Below the pieces are notes generated by a model. That model was not told the origin of the DNA, made no database searches, and was given only the letters and a program-made list of their open reading frames with translations. Source: Ningiella ruwaisensis (GTDB lineage Bacteria; Pseudomonadota; Gammaproteobacteria; Enterobacterales; Alteromonadaceae). From it: a DNA stretch of 64,000 bases. The translations under genes were made by a program, and so were the position numbers. Of this stretch, positions 35,688 through 44,607 are shown one piece after another. Position 1 is the first letter of the stretch, and each line of letters starts with the position of its first letter. Location of the stretch: NCBI RefSeq assembly GCF_004798935.1, contig NZ_RAHT01000002.1, forward strand, positions 372,001 through 436,000, written 5' to 3'.

Positions 35688-37817
35688 TTAATCGAGTTCA
35701 TATTTATTACGCAAATACTGGCGGTTATTATCTATCGCAGTCAGTACCTTCTCGAGTAGCGGATGATCGCCAAGGTCGCGAAACAGATAGCGGGTTTCTT
35801 CCAATCCAAATAGCGCAATAGCAGAGCTTTGAGGTAATTCCTCGAGCATTGACTCGGCATGTGCCATATTGCCAACTGCCATAGCGGTAAATAGGGTTAC
35901 TGCATGTAACTGGTAAAATGCAAAAGATTCTGGATAGGCTTTCTGGTAGTTGGTTAACATATCCAGCAATTGGTTTGCAACGGCGATTGACTGCTCATTG
36001 TCGCCAAGCAATCGAAGCATAAACAGGTAATTAAAACTGGTGTAGAGCTGCTGACGGTTGAGCGTCGGCGGAACCAATTGACGTACCCGTTGGCGCAATT
36101 CAGAAATCTGTTCGCTGCGTCTAGCTAAATCTACCAAAACAATCGCTTCAGTTGTCGAAAGCCAGAAAAACTCATTCTGTATAATAGCGTGCCATAGTTT
36201 GTCAAAGGTTTTATCCGGCAGTGGATAGCCATTTAAATAGCCCGATGTATAGGCAAGAGTGGCCCAAAGGCCATCGCTCTGCATGTCCAGTCTGTTAAGC
36301 ACCTTGATAGCCCTGTCTTTCGCCCCCAACCTGCTTAGAGCGTAAAATTGAAGTGCGGTGTTACGTTCATTTTGGCTTTCCAGGTAAAGAATGTTGCCGA
36401 TTTGCGCTTCACCAATGGGGCGATATCGAGTGTAGCGCTCAATATCTTCTGTTTTTGCGCGGGCTTTAAGGTCTTCAGCCTCTTCGGGAGCCAGACAAGC
36501 CAACACAAAATAGTCGAGCCGATTGCGAAATGTCGCAGTGGTGGCTTGAGAGGGAATACGGGCGACCAAGTCAGCAATATCCTCGCAGGGAGCGAGTCGC
36601 GAAACAAGCACTCCAAAGTATTGAAACCAAAATTCATAATCATGGGGGTAAGTGGCCACTGCCTGCTCGTACAATTGCAATGCCTCGTCAGTTAACTGGT
36701 CGAAGTCGTCATAGACTACAGCCAGCGACAAAAGGGCATCACGGTTAACAGGATCAAGCTCCAGCGCGCGCTCGGCCAGTTTGATAATGTGCTTAATACT
36801 GACATCATCATTTTCAGTTGAAGATACATCCTCGACCCCGACATAGGCCGCCAGCCCTAAAATCGCCGCTGTATCAGGATATTGGTTAAGCAGTTCATCA
36901 AGAATCAATTTTGCTTGGTTCACGCTGTTGGTCGTACGGCGACTTGCTAGCGCCCGCGCAACCACCAATTGCTCTACGGCTTTGTAATCGAGCTTGTCCA
37001 GTGCCGCGGCATAGCGATCATCCTGATGGATCAGATTGAGTTTGAGCGCTGAGGCGACCTGGTCGCTCACTTCCTCCTGAACCGCAAAAACGTCCTCCAG
37101 TTTGCGGTCAAAGGTATCTGAAAACAGATGCGCACCTGATGACGCCTCTATCAACTGCACAGTAATGCGCAGGTCGTCACCACTTTTGCGAACGCTGCCT
37201 TCAATCAGATAGTCTGCGTTGAGTTCACTGGCAATCACGGTTAGGTCTTTCTGCACGTCTTTATAGGCGAAACTACTGGTACGGCCAAGCACTTTTAATT
37301 CGCGGATGCGGACCAGTGTATTAAGCAGCTCTTCGGTAAGTCCATCGACAAATATTTCCTGATCCGGGTCGGTACTCAAATTTAAAAAAGGGAGTACCGC
37401 GAGGACCTCTGCTTCATTCTGTATTTCTGTATCTGGCTCAGTTTCTGTGACAATACTCGCCGATGACGGTTGTGTCAGCCACAGTTTATCGATGGCGACA
37501 TAGGTAATCAGAAGCGCAATAAGCGCAAGCAGAATTCGGTTCATCTTCTGACCGGTTTGCGGCGCAATTGACGCGTCTTCATCGACCGTACGGGTGGGTT
37601 TTATACCTTCGGGCGTTAACTCAAATGCCCAGGCGAAAATACATACCAAGGGAAGGCCTATGATAAGTAACACTGTCACGACTGTGCCAAGCATATCTGG
37701 CAGTTTAAGATAGGGCGATATAACCGAGATAACCTGCAGGATCAACCAGGCGGTGACCAAATAGACGCCCGCGACTCGAATCACGTTGCGGCGTTTCACT
37801 TCCTTTAAAAAAGCCAT
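35688..37817 (-). CDS. Membrane-anchored TolB-like/TPR protein
   Basis: A 709-residue protein related to those often annotated as adenylate-cyclase-like or TolB-like TPR proteins. The N-terminus FLKEVKRRNVIRVAGVYLVT is the conserved entry of this group. Two or three membrane helices lie at about 17-65 and 93-112, then a TolB/FlgO-like domain (EVLAVLPFLNLSTDPDQEIF, VDGLTEELLNTLVRIRELKV, LIEGSVRKSGDDLRITVQLI) and a long C-terminal helical-repeat region of TPR type. No cyclase catalytic domain and no DNA-binding helix-turn-helix is present, so neither enzymatic nor transcription function is supported. No operon partner; the nearest gene upstream is separated by a terminator at 38.1 kb. Role unknown. 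Confidence 0.78.
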   Translation of the reverse strand: MAFLKEVKRRNVIRVAGVYLVTAWLILQVISVISPYLKLPDMLGTVVTVLLIIGLPLVCIFAWAFELTPEGIKPTRTVDEDASIAPQTGQKMNRILLALIALLITYVAIDKLWLTQPSSASIVTETEPDTEIQNEAEVLAVLPFLNLSTDPDQEIFVDGLTEELLNTLVRIRELKVLGRTSSFAYKDVQKDLTVIASELNADYLIEGSVRKSGDDLRITVQLIEASSGAHLFSDTFDRKLEDVFAVQEEVSDQVASALKLNLIHQDDRYAAALDKLDYKAVEQLVVARALASRRTTNSVNQAKLILDELLNQYPDTAAILGLAAYVGVEDVSSTENDDVSIKHIIKLAERALELDPVNRDALLSLAVVYDDFDQLTDEALQLYEQAVATYPHDYEFWFQYFGVLVSRLAPCEDIADLVARIPSQATTATFRNRLDYFVLACLAPEEAEDLKARAKTEDIERYTRYRPIGEAQIGNILYLESQNERNTALQFYALSRLGAKDRAIKVLNRLDMQSDGLWATLAYTSGYLNGYPLPDKTFDKLWHAIIQNEFFWLSTTEAIVLVDLARRSEQISELRQRVRQLVPPTLNRQQLYTSFNYLFMLRLLGDNEQSIAVANQLLDMLTNYQKAYPESFAFYQLHAVTLFTAMAVGNMAHAESMLEELPQSSAIALFGLEETRYLFRDLGDHPLLEKVLTAIDNNRQYLRNKYELD

Positions 37818-38101
37818 ATTGCAATTTGTCTTCCGGTTGTTTTAATTCCATCTTATTCACAACCAAAACCTCAAGGGTGACAGCTATTTCTGGGGCACAC
37901 CTTCGGACTGCGAAAAGTACTTTTCATTAAATATCATCACTGTACTGTTAATTGATAGGAAATGTAAAGCATATTGGATGTGTACAAAATAGTAATGCGA
38001 TGTCTCACCCCCTGTGACAAGTGCATAAAAAGCGAAAACTTTTATACGTGTAAGCGAGAGCTTTAAAGCCAGAATCAACAAATAGACAAATAACCAAATA
38101 T
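37818..38101. other. Promoter region of the TolB-like/TPR gene
   Basis: About 280 AT-rich bases between the TolB-like gene and the terminator at 38102. A 65-codon frame (37884-38081) has no ribosome site or coding character. No operator recognised. Confidence 0.4.
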
Positions 38102-38133
38102 AAAAAGGGCTAAACCGAAGCTTAGCCCTTTTT
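38102..38133 (-). terminator. Terminator of the TonB operon (bidirectional)
   Basis: A 12-bp stem AAAAAGGGCTAA/TTAGCCCTTTTT (38102-38113 with 38122-38133) around an 8-base loop. A- and T-runs on the two sides allow termination in both directions; here it ends the operon reading leftward from 43318. Confidence 0.93.
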
Positions 38134-38167
38134 ATGTCTTTCCCTTTTTTAATTCAGTCAATAAAGC

Positions 38168-39526
38168 TTACGACGCGTTCTCAATCGCTAAGCGCGCTTC
38201 AAAGTCATTTTTCTCTCGTTCTACATATTGTGACCATTGACGAGCGGCTCCGCGGCTACCTGCAAATTCTTCAGCTTTAGCAAGCTCATCTAAGGCTTGA
38301 GAGAATTGCCGCTGGTTGTAAAGCGCAAGCCCGAGCACCATATGCGTATTGCCAGGATTATCTAAGTCACCTTTTTCAATTGCGGCTTTTGCAGACGCTA
38401 TGGCTTTATCATAGCTCTCTGTATTGAAGTACAACAAAGCAAGCTGTGCATCTAACTCGCCATCATCCGACATTTGCGCGGCTTGCATCAAAACTGGAAT
38501 CGCTTTTTCATCTTCTTTGGCAAGCTGCCATGACTGCGCAAGGAATTTAAGATTACGCAGGTTTTCTTCCAGTACGCCCGATGCGATTGCAACCTCCATA
38601 AGCTTTGCCCCTTTATAAGGCACGCCATGATAGTAATAAAGCTGTGCTAAATTGAAGGTATCTGAGGCAGACGTTATAAATCCACGCTGGTAGGCAATTT
38701 CCATTGTTGCAAGCTGCTCTTCTTCTCGCTCGAGCTCGCCATACATCCCAGCCAGCTGAATCCAGTATTTAGGTTGGTCGTACAAACGGATAAGTTTTGC
38801 AATGACTTCTTTTACTTTTTCTGGCTGCTTTAACTCATAATAAATCGCACGTTGTAAGACCAACCAGTTTTCATCAGGCAGGTAGCCCTCCGCTTCATGA
38901 TTTTCGATTGCCTGTTCAATGTAGTCAATTGCTGCTTCGTAGTCTTTTTTCTGATAAAGCGCCTGTGCTTTCAGTATGTAATTTTTGGGTGGGATTTTAC
39001 CGTCATTCAGCGCCTCCCAGCGCTCAAGATATTCAACCACTTCATCGTAATTGCCTTGCATCATGCTTAGCTGAGCCAGACTAAAAACGGTGGTTTGTTC
39101 AAAACTCACCGGAATGGGTGACTCTGAAATAGCCGCTTTGAAGGACTCGATCGTCTCATCGTAGCGCTCTTCATTGTAGTAAATAAAGCCGTAAAAATTA
39201 TACATCATGGCGCGCTCATAGCTGTTCATGCTGTCGGCTTTATCTTTTACTTCATCAAGGATGGAAATAGCCTCCTCAACGTTGCCTGCATCACCGGCGG
39301 ATTGTGCACGTGCAAGTTGTTCATATACGCGCGAGCGAAGTGCAGGCGTGCGGCGCGTTTCACGCTCACCCAATTTCACCTCAGCCTGCGCATTGGCGAC
39401 AGGTGAATAAAATATCGAACCAACAACGCCTATGCTACCGATTGCAGAGAGCATTACGATAGCACAGAGCGTGAAAATACCCTTGGATACGTAATATTGA
39501 CTGTTTGTTTTCATCATGCCTTGCAT
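38168..39526 (-). CDS. TPR protein of the TonB2-type operon
   Basis: A 452-residue periplasmic or membrane-anchored tetratricopeptide protein. An N-terminal hydrophobic segment (YYVSKGIFTLCAIVMLSAIGS) may be an uncleaved anchor or signal peptide ending near NAQA. At least eight TPR-like helical pairs follow, e.g. AMMYNFYGFIYYNEERYDET, ILKAQALYQKKDYEAAIDYI and VLGLALYNQRQFSQALDELA. In Vibrio cholerae the TonB2 cluster also ends in such a TPR gene. It follows tonB by only three bases, so it probably acts with the TonB machinery, perhaps as a scaffold. The start could be 39526 or the tandem ATG at 39514-39517. Confidence 0.85.
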   Translation of the reverse strand: MQGMMKTNSQYYVSKGIFTLCAIVMLSAIGSIGVVGSIFYSPVANAQAEVKLGERETRRTPALRSRVYEQLARAQSAGDAGNVEEAISILDEVKDKADSMNSYERAMMYNFYGFIYYNEERYDETIESFKAAISESPIPVSFEQTTVFSLAQLSMMQGNYDEVVEYLERWEALNDGKIPPKNYILKAQALYQKKDYEAAIDYIEQAIENHEAEGYLPDENWLVLQRAIYYELKQPEKVKEVIAKLIRLYDQPKYWIQLAGMYGELEREEEQLATMEIAYQRGFITSASDTFNLAQLYYYHGVPYKGAKLMEVAIASGVLEENLRNLKFLAQSWQLAKEDEKAIPVLMQAAQMSDDGELDAQLALLYFNTESYDKAIASAKAAIEKGDLDNPGNTHMVLGLALYNQRQFSQALDELAKAEEFAGSRGAARQWSQYVEREKNDFEARLAIENAS

Positions 39527-39529
39527 CTC

Positions 39530-40138
39530 TTAACCATCTATTTGGAAGGTTACACGGTTTTGGACTCCACCTACTTCTGTAGGTTCTCCATTTATAACGC
39601 GTGGTTTGTATTTAAATTTTAAAACGGCATCCAAGGCGGCTTGTTCAAATATGCCCTCGGGCTCTGCCTCCACTACAACAGGGTCTCTTACGGCACCGGT
39701 TTTAGTTACAGTGAACTCGACAATCACGTAACCTTGAATACCACGCTGAAGTGCTCTTCGAGGATAAACTGCGGCCACCTTGGTAATTGGCACATATTCA
39801 CCATCGCCCGACTCGAGCGCAAGACCACCGTCTAGTGCAACGTCGTTACTTATGTCAGCAGCAAAATCAATTCCCGCGCTTGAGCCATCAGGCGAAGACG
39901 ACTCCATTTGTGGTGCCTCCATTGGCGGTGGCGGCTCTTGAGGCTTTGGTGGCTTTTGGGGTTTGCGGTCTTTTTGCTCAACCTGCTCGTCCTGTTTGAC
40001 GCGCACAAAATCAAGCACGCTGCCTCTAGGTGGATCGGTTAGTGCACTCCCGCCGCTTTGAATAAGCGATTGCATCAAGAAGAACAATCCTAGCGTGATT
40101 GCGGCAGCTAAAAGCAGTGCGATTAAAAATCTAAGCAT
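39530..40138 (-). CDS. tonB: TonB energy-transducing protein (TonB2-like)
   Basis: A 202-residue protein that transfers inner-membrane proton-motive force to outer-membrane receptors. One N-terminal helix (FLIALLLAAAITLGLFFLMQ) anchors it. A short proline/lysine-rich periplasmic spacer (KPQKPPKPQEPPPPMEAPQ) is followed by the TonB C-terminal domain (about 115-202; VAAVYPRRALQRGIQGYVIV, EFTVTKTGAV, AALDAVLKFKYKPRVINGEP). The short spacer is characteristic of TonB2-type proteins. It lies in the fixed order DUF3450-ttpC-exbB-exbD-tonB-TPR, with PhoB-type control predicted upstream. Confidence 0.95.
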   Translation of the reverse strand: MLRFLIALLLAAAITLGLFFLMQSLIQSGGSALTDPPRGSVLDFVRVKQDEQVEQKDRKPQKPPKPQEPPPPMEAPQMESSSPDGSSAGIDFAADISNDVALDGGLALESGDGEYVPITKVAAVYPRRALQRGIQGYVIVEFTVTKTGAVRDPVVVEAEPEGIFEQAALDAVLKFKYKPRVINGEPTEVGGVQNRVTFQIDG

Positions 40139-40153
40139 TTTACTCTGCCTTCA

Positions 40154-40561
40154 TTATGGTTCTTGCGCCGCAATTGAAACATCCATAATGCCTGCTGCAC
40201 GAGACGCATCCATTACTTTTATAAGCGTTTCAGTCGTGGCTTTTTTATCAGCTTGAATCACTACTGTTCCTTGTGGATTTTCAGCATGAAGACGCTCAAT
40301 GTTCGCCTGAACCGCTCTGATGTCTACACGACGTTTATTGATCCATACTTCACCCGTGTCACTGATTGCGACTAAAATACTGGCGCGATCTTTTTTCACA
40401 GCCGTTGCTGCATCTGGTCGATTGACATCTATACCGGCCTCTTTAACAAACGACGCGGTAACGATAAAAAAGATAAGCATAATGAATACAACGTCTAGCA
40501 TGGGCGTCATATCGATATTCGCTTCTTCTTCATCGACTAAATTTTGAAAATGCTGTTTCAT
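40154..40561 (-). CDS. exbD: ExbD biopolymer transport protein
   Basis: A 135-residue inner-membrane subunit of the ExbB-ExbD proton channel powering TonB. The cytoplasmic start (EEEANIDMTPMLDVVFIMLIFF) holds the single helix with the essential proton-carrying Asp in PMLDVVFIMLIFFIV. The remaining ~90 residues form the periplasmic domain (VQANIERLHAENPQGTVVIQ, ADKKATTETLIKVMDASRAAG). It ends in SIAAQEP. It is 15 bases upstream of tonB. Confidence 0.95.
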   Translation of the reverse strand: MKQHFQNLVDEEEANIDMTPMLDVVFIMLIFFIVTASFVKEAGIDVNRPDAATAVKKDRASILVAISDTGEVWINKRRVDIRAVQANIERLHAENPQGTVVIQADKKATTETLIKVMDASRAAGIMDVSIAAQEP

Positions 40562-40586
40562 ACTTGTTCCTCAAATCGCCCGTGAG

Positions 40587-41111
40587 CTAAATATTTCGCT
40601 GCAATCGCAAAGCGTCTTCTAAATGTGTTCTCTCTGCTTTTGATGTGCGCGTTAGATAAGCCGATGCAAATACACCAGAGAGCGCACCCACCATTCCTGC
40701 CATGGTCGGAATGGTCGCTTTCGACACGCCAGAGGCCATCGAGCGTGCGTTGCCTGAACCTGAAATCGCCATAACATCAAACACTTCAATCATTCCAGTC
40801 ACCGTACCCATTAGGCCCAACAGTGGACATAGCGCAACAAGGGCTTGAATAATGGGAATTGAAGAGTTCAATTTAATCGACAAGCGCGATATGTACGCTT
40901 GTCTGATTTGCTCAGCAAACCATGACGTCCGGTCTTTGCGAGCCTGCCATTTGGCGGTAATCTCTTTTTTTAACTTTTTATGCGTCGTGTTAATGTAGAT
41001 CACTCGCTCTAAAATAAGTAACCACATTACAAATATCAGGCAACCAATGACCAGGAGAACCTGGCCACCGGTTTCTGTAAAATCACGAATCGCTTCGAAA
41101 AACTCAGTCAT
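40587..41111 (-). CDS. exbB: ExbB-type proton channel protein (short form, ExbB2)
   Basis: A 174-residue MotA/TolQ/ExbB family inner-membrane protein. I chose the ATG at 41109-41111 with a GGGAGA site; the longer frame enters the upstream gene. Three helices are visible: VLLVIGCLIFVMWLLILERV, IPIIQALVALCPLLGLMGTV and ATIPTMAGMVGALSGVFASA. The conserved TVTGMIEVFDVMAISGSGNA loop follows helix 2. It forms the motor with ExbD; this cluster carries two ExbB homologues, the other being the long TtpC-like protein. Confidence 0.95.
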   Translation of the reverse strand: MTEFFEAIRDFTETGGQVLLVIGCLIFVMWLLILERVIYINTTHKKLKKEITAKWQARKDRTSWFAEQIRQAYISRLSIKLNSSIPIIQALVALCPLLGLMGTVTGMIEVFDVMAISGSGNARSMASGVSKATIPTMAGMVGALSGVFASAYLTRTSKAERTHLEDALRLQRNI

Positions 41112-41127
41112 GTTGCTCTCCCAACGC

Positions 41128-42528
41128 TTAGTTGGACTGGCTAGCTTGAGTTGCCTTCTCAGCACGCTCGGCAATAACGCCAGATGCCTGCTCTTGAAGG
41201 ATGTAAACGATATTCTTGCTACGTGTATTTAAAATGGCATAAAGAAGCGTTGTAGGTATTGCTACTACCAAACCTAATACAGTAGTCACAAGCGCCTGAG
41301 AAATCCCGCCTGCCATCAATTTAGGGTCGCCCGTACCAAACAGGGTAATTGCCTGGAAGGTGTTGATCATACCCGTTACCGTTCCTAAGAGACCCATAAG
41401 CGGTGCCACAACCGAAATAATTTTTATAATAGTCAAAAAGCGGCTCAATTTTGGTACTTCACCCAGGATCGCCTCGGTCAAGTGCAGTTCAAGCGCTTCA
41501 ACATCTGCATGCGGATATTTATCGCGTACTTGCATCACACGCCCAAGAGGATTCGTGTTCTTAAACGTATCACTTTTAAGCTGCTTGTTTACCTTGGTAC
41601 GAATTATCGACAAACTGATTAAGCGCTCTAATGCCAATAATAAACCCACAGCACCTACTATGAGAATGATATAGCCAACCAAGCCGCCCTGCTCAACGCG
41701 CTCCCACAAGCTTGGTGCTTGTACGAGCAAACCAAGGATAGAACCACCCGTAGGGTCAAGACCAAAGCCAACTAGCTCACCATTTGAGTTTTCAAGTTCA
41801 GTAATACTTTCGAGGAATCGGTCGGCAGGTTGACGAGTCAATTCAGACACTGTCTCTGTTGTGCTGTTGTATTCAAGGTATTTACCATCCGCTACGATGG
41901 CAAATGGACCAACCCGGGTGACTTCTTTTGTGACTTTTTCGCCACCGGCTTCTACCACATCGGTTGTAAATTTGGTTACTTTTCCAGATTCAGTCATCTC
42001 ACGCTGAATTTCAAACCAAACACGTTCAATTTCATCAATTGAGGCAAGCTTTGAAGAAGAGCCCATTGATTGAGCCATTTCATCTAAAAACTCTGCTCGG
42101 TTCGGGATTTGCGCAGAGATAACAGAATTATAAAATTTATTTTTGGTATCCCCGGCAACTTGCTGAAGTACACCGAACAATTCTTTCAATGAGCCCAGTC
42201 TATTATCCAGCGCGCCATTTAAATCAGCCAGTTTGAATTCATTTTCTTCAAAGCTTGTTTCAAGCTGCTCTGATTGCTGCAGAAGCGCATCTCGACGCGC
42301 GCGCGTTTCCTGAAGAATTCTGTCCTGTTCAGCTCGCTGATTGATAAAATCCTGCTCGCGCGCCTGATTTTGCTGCGTCTGGCTGAACTTACCTTCTTCA
42401 AGCTGCTTTAATAGCGCATCTAAATCCAGAGCTCGCTCATTTTCCTGAGCTAAAGCAGACACTGAAAATGTACTCGCGATAGCGATTATAGCGGCCTTGG
42501 TGACCAATGATTTGAATATTGCTTTCAT
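41128..42528 (-). CDS. ttpC: TtpC-like long ExbB family protein
   Basis: A 466-residue protein with a signal peptide (ending ALAQ), a periplasmic coiled coil (about 30-120; FINQRAEQDRILQETRARRDALL), a beta-rich domain (about 160-250) and a C-terminal MotA/TolQ/ExbB domain with helices GGLVGYIILIVGAVGLLLAL and VAPLMGLLGTVTGMINTFQA. This matches TtpC of Vibrio, which is essential for TonB2-dependent but not TonB1-dependent transport. The tail contains ALVTTVLGLVVAIPTTLLYA. It sits 13 bases after the DUF3450 gene and overlaps no neighbour. I read the coiled coil as a periplasmic extension that helps TonB2 reach outer-membrane partners. Confidence 0.93.
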   Translation of the reverse strand: MKAIFKSLVTKAAIIAIASTFSVSALAQENERALDLDALLKQLEEGKFSQTQQNQAREQDFINQRAEQDRILQETRARRDALLQQSEQLETSFEENEFKLADLNGALDNRLGSLKELFGVLQQVAGDTKNKFYNSVISAQIPNRAEFLDEMAQSMGSSSKLASIDEIERVWFEIQREMTESGKVTKFTTDVVEAGGEKVTKEVTRVGPFAIVADGKYLEYNSTTETVSELTRQPADRFLESITELENSNGELVGFGLDPTGGSILGLLVQAPSLWERVEQGGLVGYIILIVGAVGLLLALERLISLSIIRTKVNKQLKSDTFKNTNPLGRVMQVRDKYPHADVEALELHLTEAILGEVPKLSRFLTIIKIISVVAPLMGLLGTVTGMINTFQAITLFGTGDPKLMAGGISQALVTTVLGLVVAIPTTLLYAILNTRSKNIVYILQEQASGVIAERAEKATQASQSN

Positions 42529-42541
42529 TATTTAACAATCC

Positions 42542-43318
42542 TTAGTCCGTAATAGCCACTGGCACAATAAGTAAATCAGGTGCAAGCTGTTTCTTCGCAA
42601 TGCGAAGCCCCTTGGTAACTTGCGTGCGATAGCTTGAATCAAGCTCCTCAAATTGACGGGTTTGTTTATTCCAAATCCCTTGACGTGATGCATCGCGCGT
42701 TTGATAAAGCAACGCAGTGCGTCCTATGCGTAAAAACTCAACTTCTCTTTCCTGACCGTCAATAGGGAGAAGGCCCGAATATGCTTCAATCGTTCTGCCA
42801 TAATCCATCTCTACTTGGAAGGCTTCCATTACACGACGAAATTTTTCGGAGGGTGCAACGTTGGCTCTATCCATCATTGCCTTTAGATCTGCGATACGAT
42901 CTGAGCGCTCTTGCTCTAAAAATGGCATATCAAGCGCAACAAACTGTTCCAAGCCTTCAATCATGTTGATCATAAGCGGTGTAATTTGACGTTCAATTAC
43001 GCTTACTTCATCAATTGCTGCATTTAAATCAGCCATTTCTTCTTCTTGATTATTAATCTGTTTACGAAGCTGACTATTATAAACTTCAAGGCCCTCTATC
43101 TCTTTTAACAAGGTTTTATATTGCTGAAGCTTACTATCGATTTGGTTTGCAATATTGTCGATGCGATCCTGAGATTGCTCAGCAGACTCATTAATTTCAG
43201 TTGCTTTGTCTTTTGCTTCATCTAAATATTGATCTTCTTGCGATTGCGCGTTTTGTGCCACCACCGTTGCCAAAATCACGGCAAATAGGGTGGATAAGGT
43301 GGTAGAAAGTACCTTCAT
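42542..43318 (-). CDS. DUF3450 periplasmic coiled-coil protein of the TonB2-type operon
   Basis: A 258-residue secreted protein beginning with a signal peptide cut near AQNAQS. Residues about 30-110 form a long coiled coil (ESAEQSQDRIDNIANQIDSK, LRKQINNQEEEMADLNAAID), then a compact domain with EFLRIGRTALLYQTRDASRQ and GIWNKQTRQFEELDSSYRTQ, the usual DUF3450 signature. It is the first gene of the operon, as in Vibrio cholerae, and has the PHO box upstream (43404-43421). Its biochemical role is unknown; a stator-like or linker role beside TtpC is plausible. Confidence 0.9.
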   Translation of the reverse strand: MKVLSTTLSTLFAVILATVVAQNAQSQEDQYLDEAKDKATEINESAEQSQDRIDNIANQIDSKLQQYKTLLKEIEGLEVYNSQLRKQINNQEEEMADLNAAIDEVSVIERQITPLMINMIEGLEQFVALDMPFLEQERSDRIADLKAMMDRANVAPSEKFRRVMEAFQVEMDYGRTIEAYSGLLPIDGQEREVEFLRIGRTALLYQTRDASRQGIWNKQTRQFEELDSSYRTQVTKGLRIAKKQLAPDLLIVPVAITD

Positions 43319-43387
43319 ACAAAATCCTAATGAGCTAGTGGATGTGTGGGCAATTCACAAATTAAATGCCCTAATTTATCGGTGCAG

Positions 43388-43421
43388 AGAATAGGGATAG
43401 TCTGTGACAGTTTTATTACAA
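43388..43421 (-). promoter_or_regulatory. PHO box and -10 of the TonB operon
   Basis: Minus-strand TTGTAAT-AAAA-CTGTCAC (43421 to 43404), then 10 nt, then TATTCT (43393-43388). The second half-site is a perfect consensus. It lies 85 bp before the DUF3450 start. This would place a TonB energy machine under PhoB. Confidence 0.75.
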
Positions 43422-43762
43422 AAGCGCGGATATATCTCCTTTTAATAAATCTGTAATAATTGTGTCTGTTGCGGGTTTTAAGCTGCTTAGATTCTTTGGA
43501 ATTCGATACTCGATATAAACAAGCGGTTTTCAGATAAGTCTTTTTGCTCTGTAATAACCGTGCCACATATGTATGGTGTTCATATATATACCTTTCTCAT
43601 CTTTGTTCCCACGTGTCATGTGCAAAATGCTGCTTTTTCCAAATAAGTGCCTTATGAGTCACGTTCTTTTAAAAGCCCGCAAGCTGTGCGACTCACTGCC
43701 TTCGTTTTAAATTTGTGTGTTTTTCTATATAATACAAGCTATTATAAATGAGGCCTTAAAGC
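43422..43762. other. Rest of the divergent DUF3450/outer-membrane-protein interval
   Basis: About 340 bases. A TATAAT hexamer at 43728-43733, 29 bases before the ATG of the gene at 43763, is a candidate -10; no good -35 is seen. A frame at 43327-43566 crosses the PHO box and is not a gene. Confidence 0.4.
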
Positions 43763-44500
43763 ATGAAGTATCATTTTACATCCCTTTCTACCTACCGATT
43801 TTTAATTTTTGGTCTGGCTCTGCTGTCTTATATGTCACATGCAAATAATGGTGGTGTGCATGGTCCGATGGTTAAAGCAAACTCCAGTCAGTTTGATTGG
43901 CGATACACTTACGTTTCGTCAGAAGAACCAGGCACAAGCGATATTCAAGCTAGCCGCTTGCATTATCAACAAAGTTTAAATGAAAGATTTCAAGTGCGAT
44001 TGGTTGGGCAATATCGGCAACAGCCTGATTGGGAATACGATAGTGCCAAAATAGAATTACTCTACAACTTCAATAAGTTCAACGAGCAGGATAATTATGC
44101 CAGCGCTATTCGATTTGATATGCGTACACGAAAAGGTTCACGCCCGGATGACATTGCTGTCCATTGGACAAACCAACTGAATCTTGATGCCAAAAATTAT
44201 ATCCGCGCGATTGTCCTTTTTGGAAAAAATCTAAGCGGCGAACAATCCAAGAATTGGCGTATTGGTACACGCTTCTCGTACTACCGAAGACCGAACGCGA
44301 ATTATCAGCTTGGTATTGAGTTATTCGATCAATACGGTGAGGTTTCCAATATTGCTGCGTATGATGACCAACGTCATCAGCTAGGACCTGCTGTTATGGC
44401 AAAATTCGGCGCTTTACAATTATATGCTCGCTACTTGGCAGGATTGACGGATTCTACTCCAAACCACGCTTTATCCTTTCGCATTGGCTGGAATTTTTAA
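43763..44500 (+). CDS. Putative outer-membrane beta-barrel protein, unknown function
   Basis: A 245-residue secreted protein that I do not recognise. The signal peptide (RFLIFGLALLSYMSHA) is cut near ANNGG. The mature part alternates polar and aromatic residues in strand-like stretches (QFDWRYTYVSSEEPG, FQVRLVGQYRQQPDWEYDS, IELLYNFNKFNEQD, WRIGTRFSYYRRPNANYQLG, LQLYARYLAG) and ends in LSFRIGWNF with terminal Phe, as outer-membrane barrels do; 10-12 strands are expected. It is divergent from the TonB operon and convergent with a TonB receptor, with a shared terminator. ATG at 43763 with a GAGG site. It may be an envelope protein of the same stimulon but has no PHO box. Confidence 0.7.
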   Translation: MKYHFTSLSTYRFLIFGLALLSYMSHANNGGVHGPMVKANSSQFDWRYTYVSSEEPGTSDIQASRLHYQQSLNERFQVRLVGQYRQQPDWEYDSAKIELLYNFNKFNEQDNYASAIRFDMRTRKGSRPDDIAVHWTNQLNLDAKNYIRAIVLFGKNLSGEQSKNWRIGTRFSYYRRPNANYQLGIELFDQYGEVSNIAAYDDQRHQLGPAVMAKFGALQLYARYLAGLTDSTPNHALSFRIGWNF

Positions 44501-44554
44501 TTGTAGTTGACCAAGAGTAAGCTTAAACGCTCATTATTGTGCCCAAGCAAACAA

Positions 44555-44591
44555 AAAAAGCAGCAATGAGAAGTTCCCTATGCTGCTTTTT
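44555..44591. terminator. Bidirectional terminator between convergent genes
   Basis: An 11-bp stem AAAAAGCAGCA/TGCTGCTTTTT (44555-44565 with 44581-44591) with a 15-base loop serves both the plus-strand gene at 43763 and the minus-strand receptor ending at 44608. Confidence 0.9.
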
Positions 44592-44607
44592 GCATTTTAT
44601 AGTTTAA

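Noticed and set aside
35688-37817. Annotation as adenylate cyclase
   Set aside because: No class III cyclase catalytic domain is present, only the TolB-like and TPR parts.
43327-43566. 79-codon minus-strand frame before the TonB operon
   Set aside because: It covers the PHO box and promoter; composition is not protein-like.
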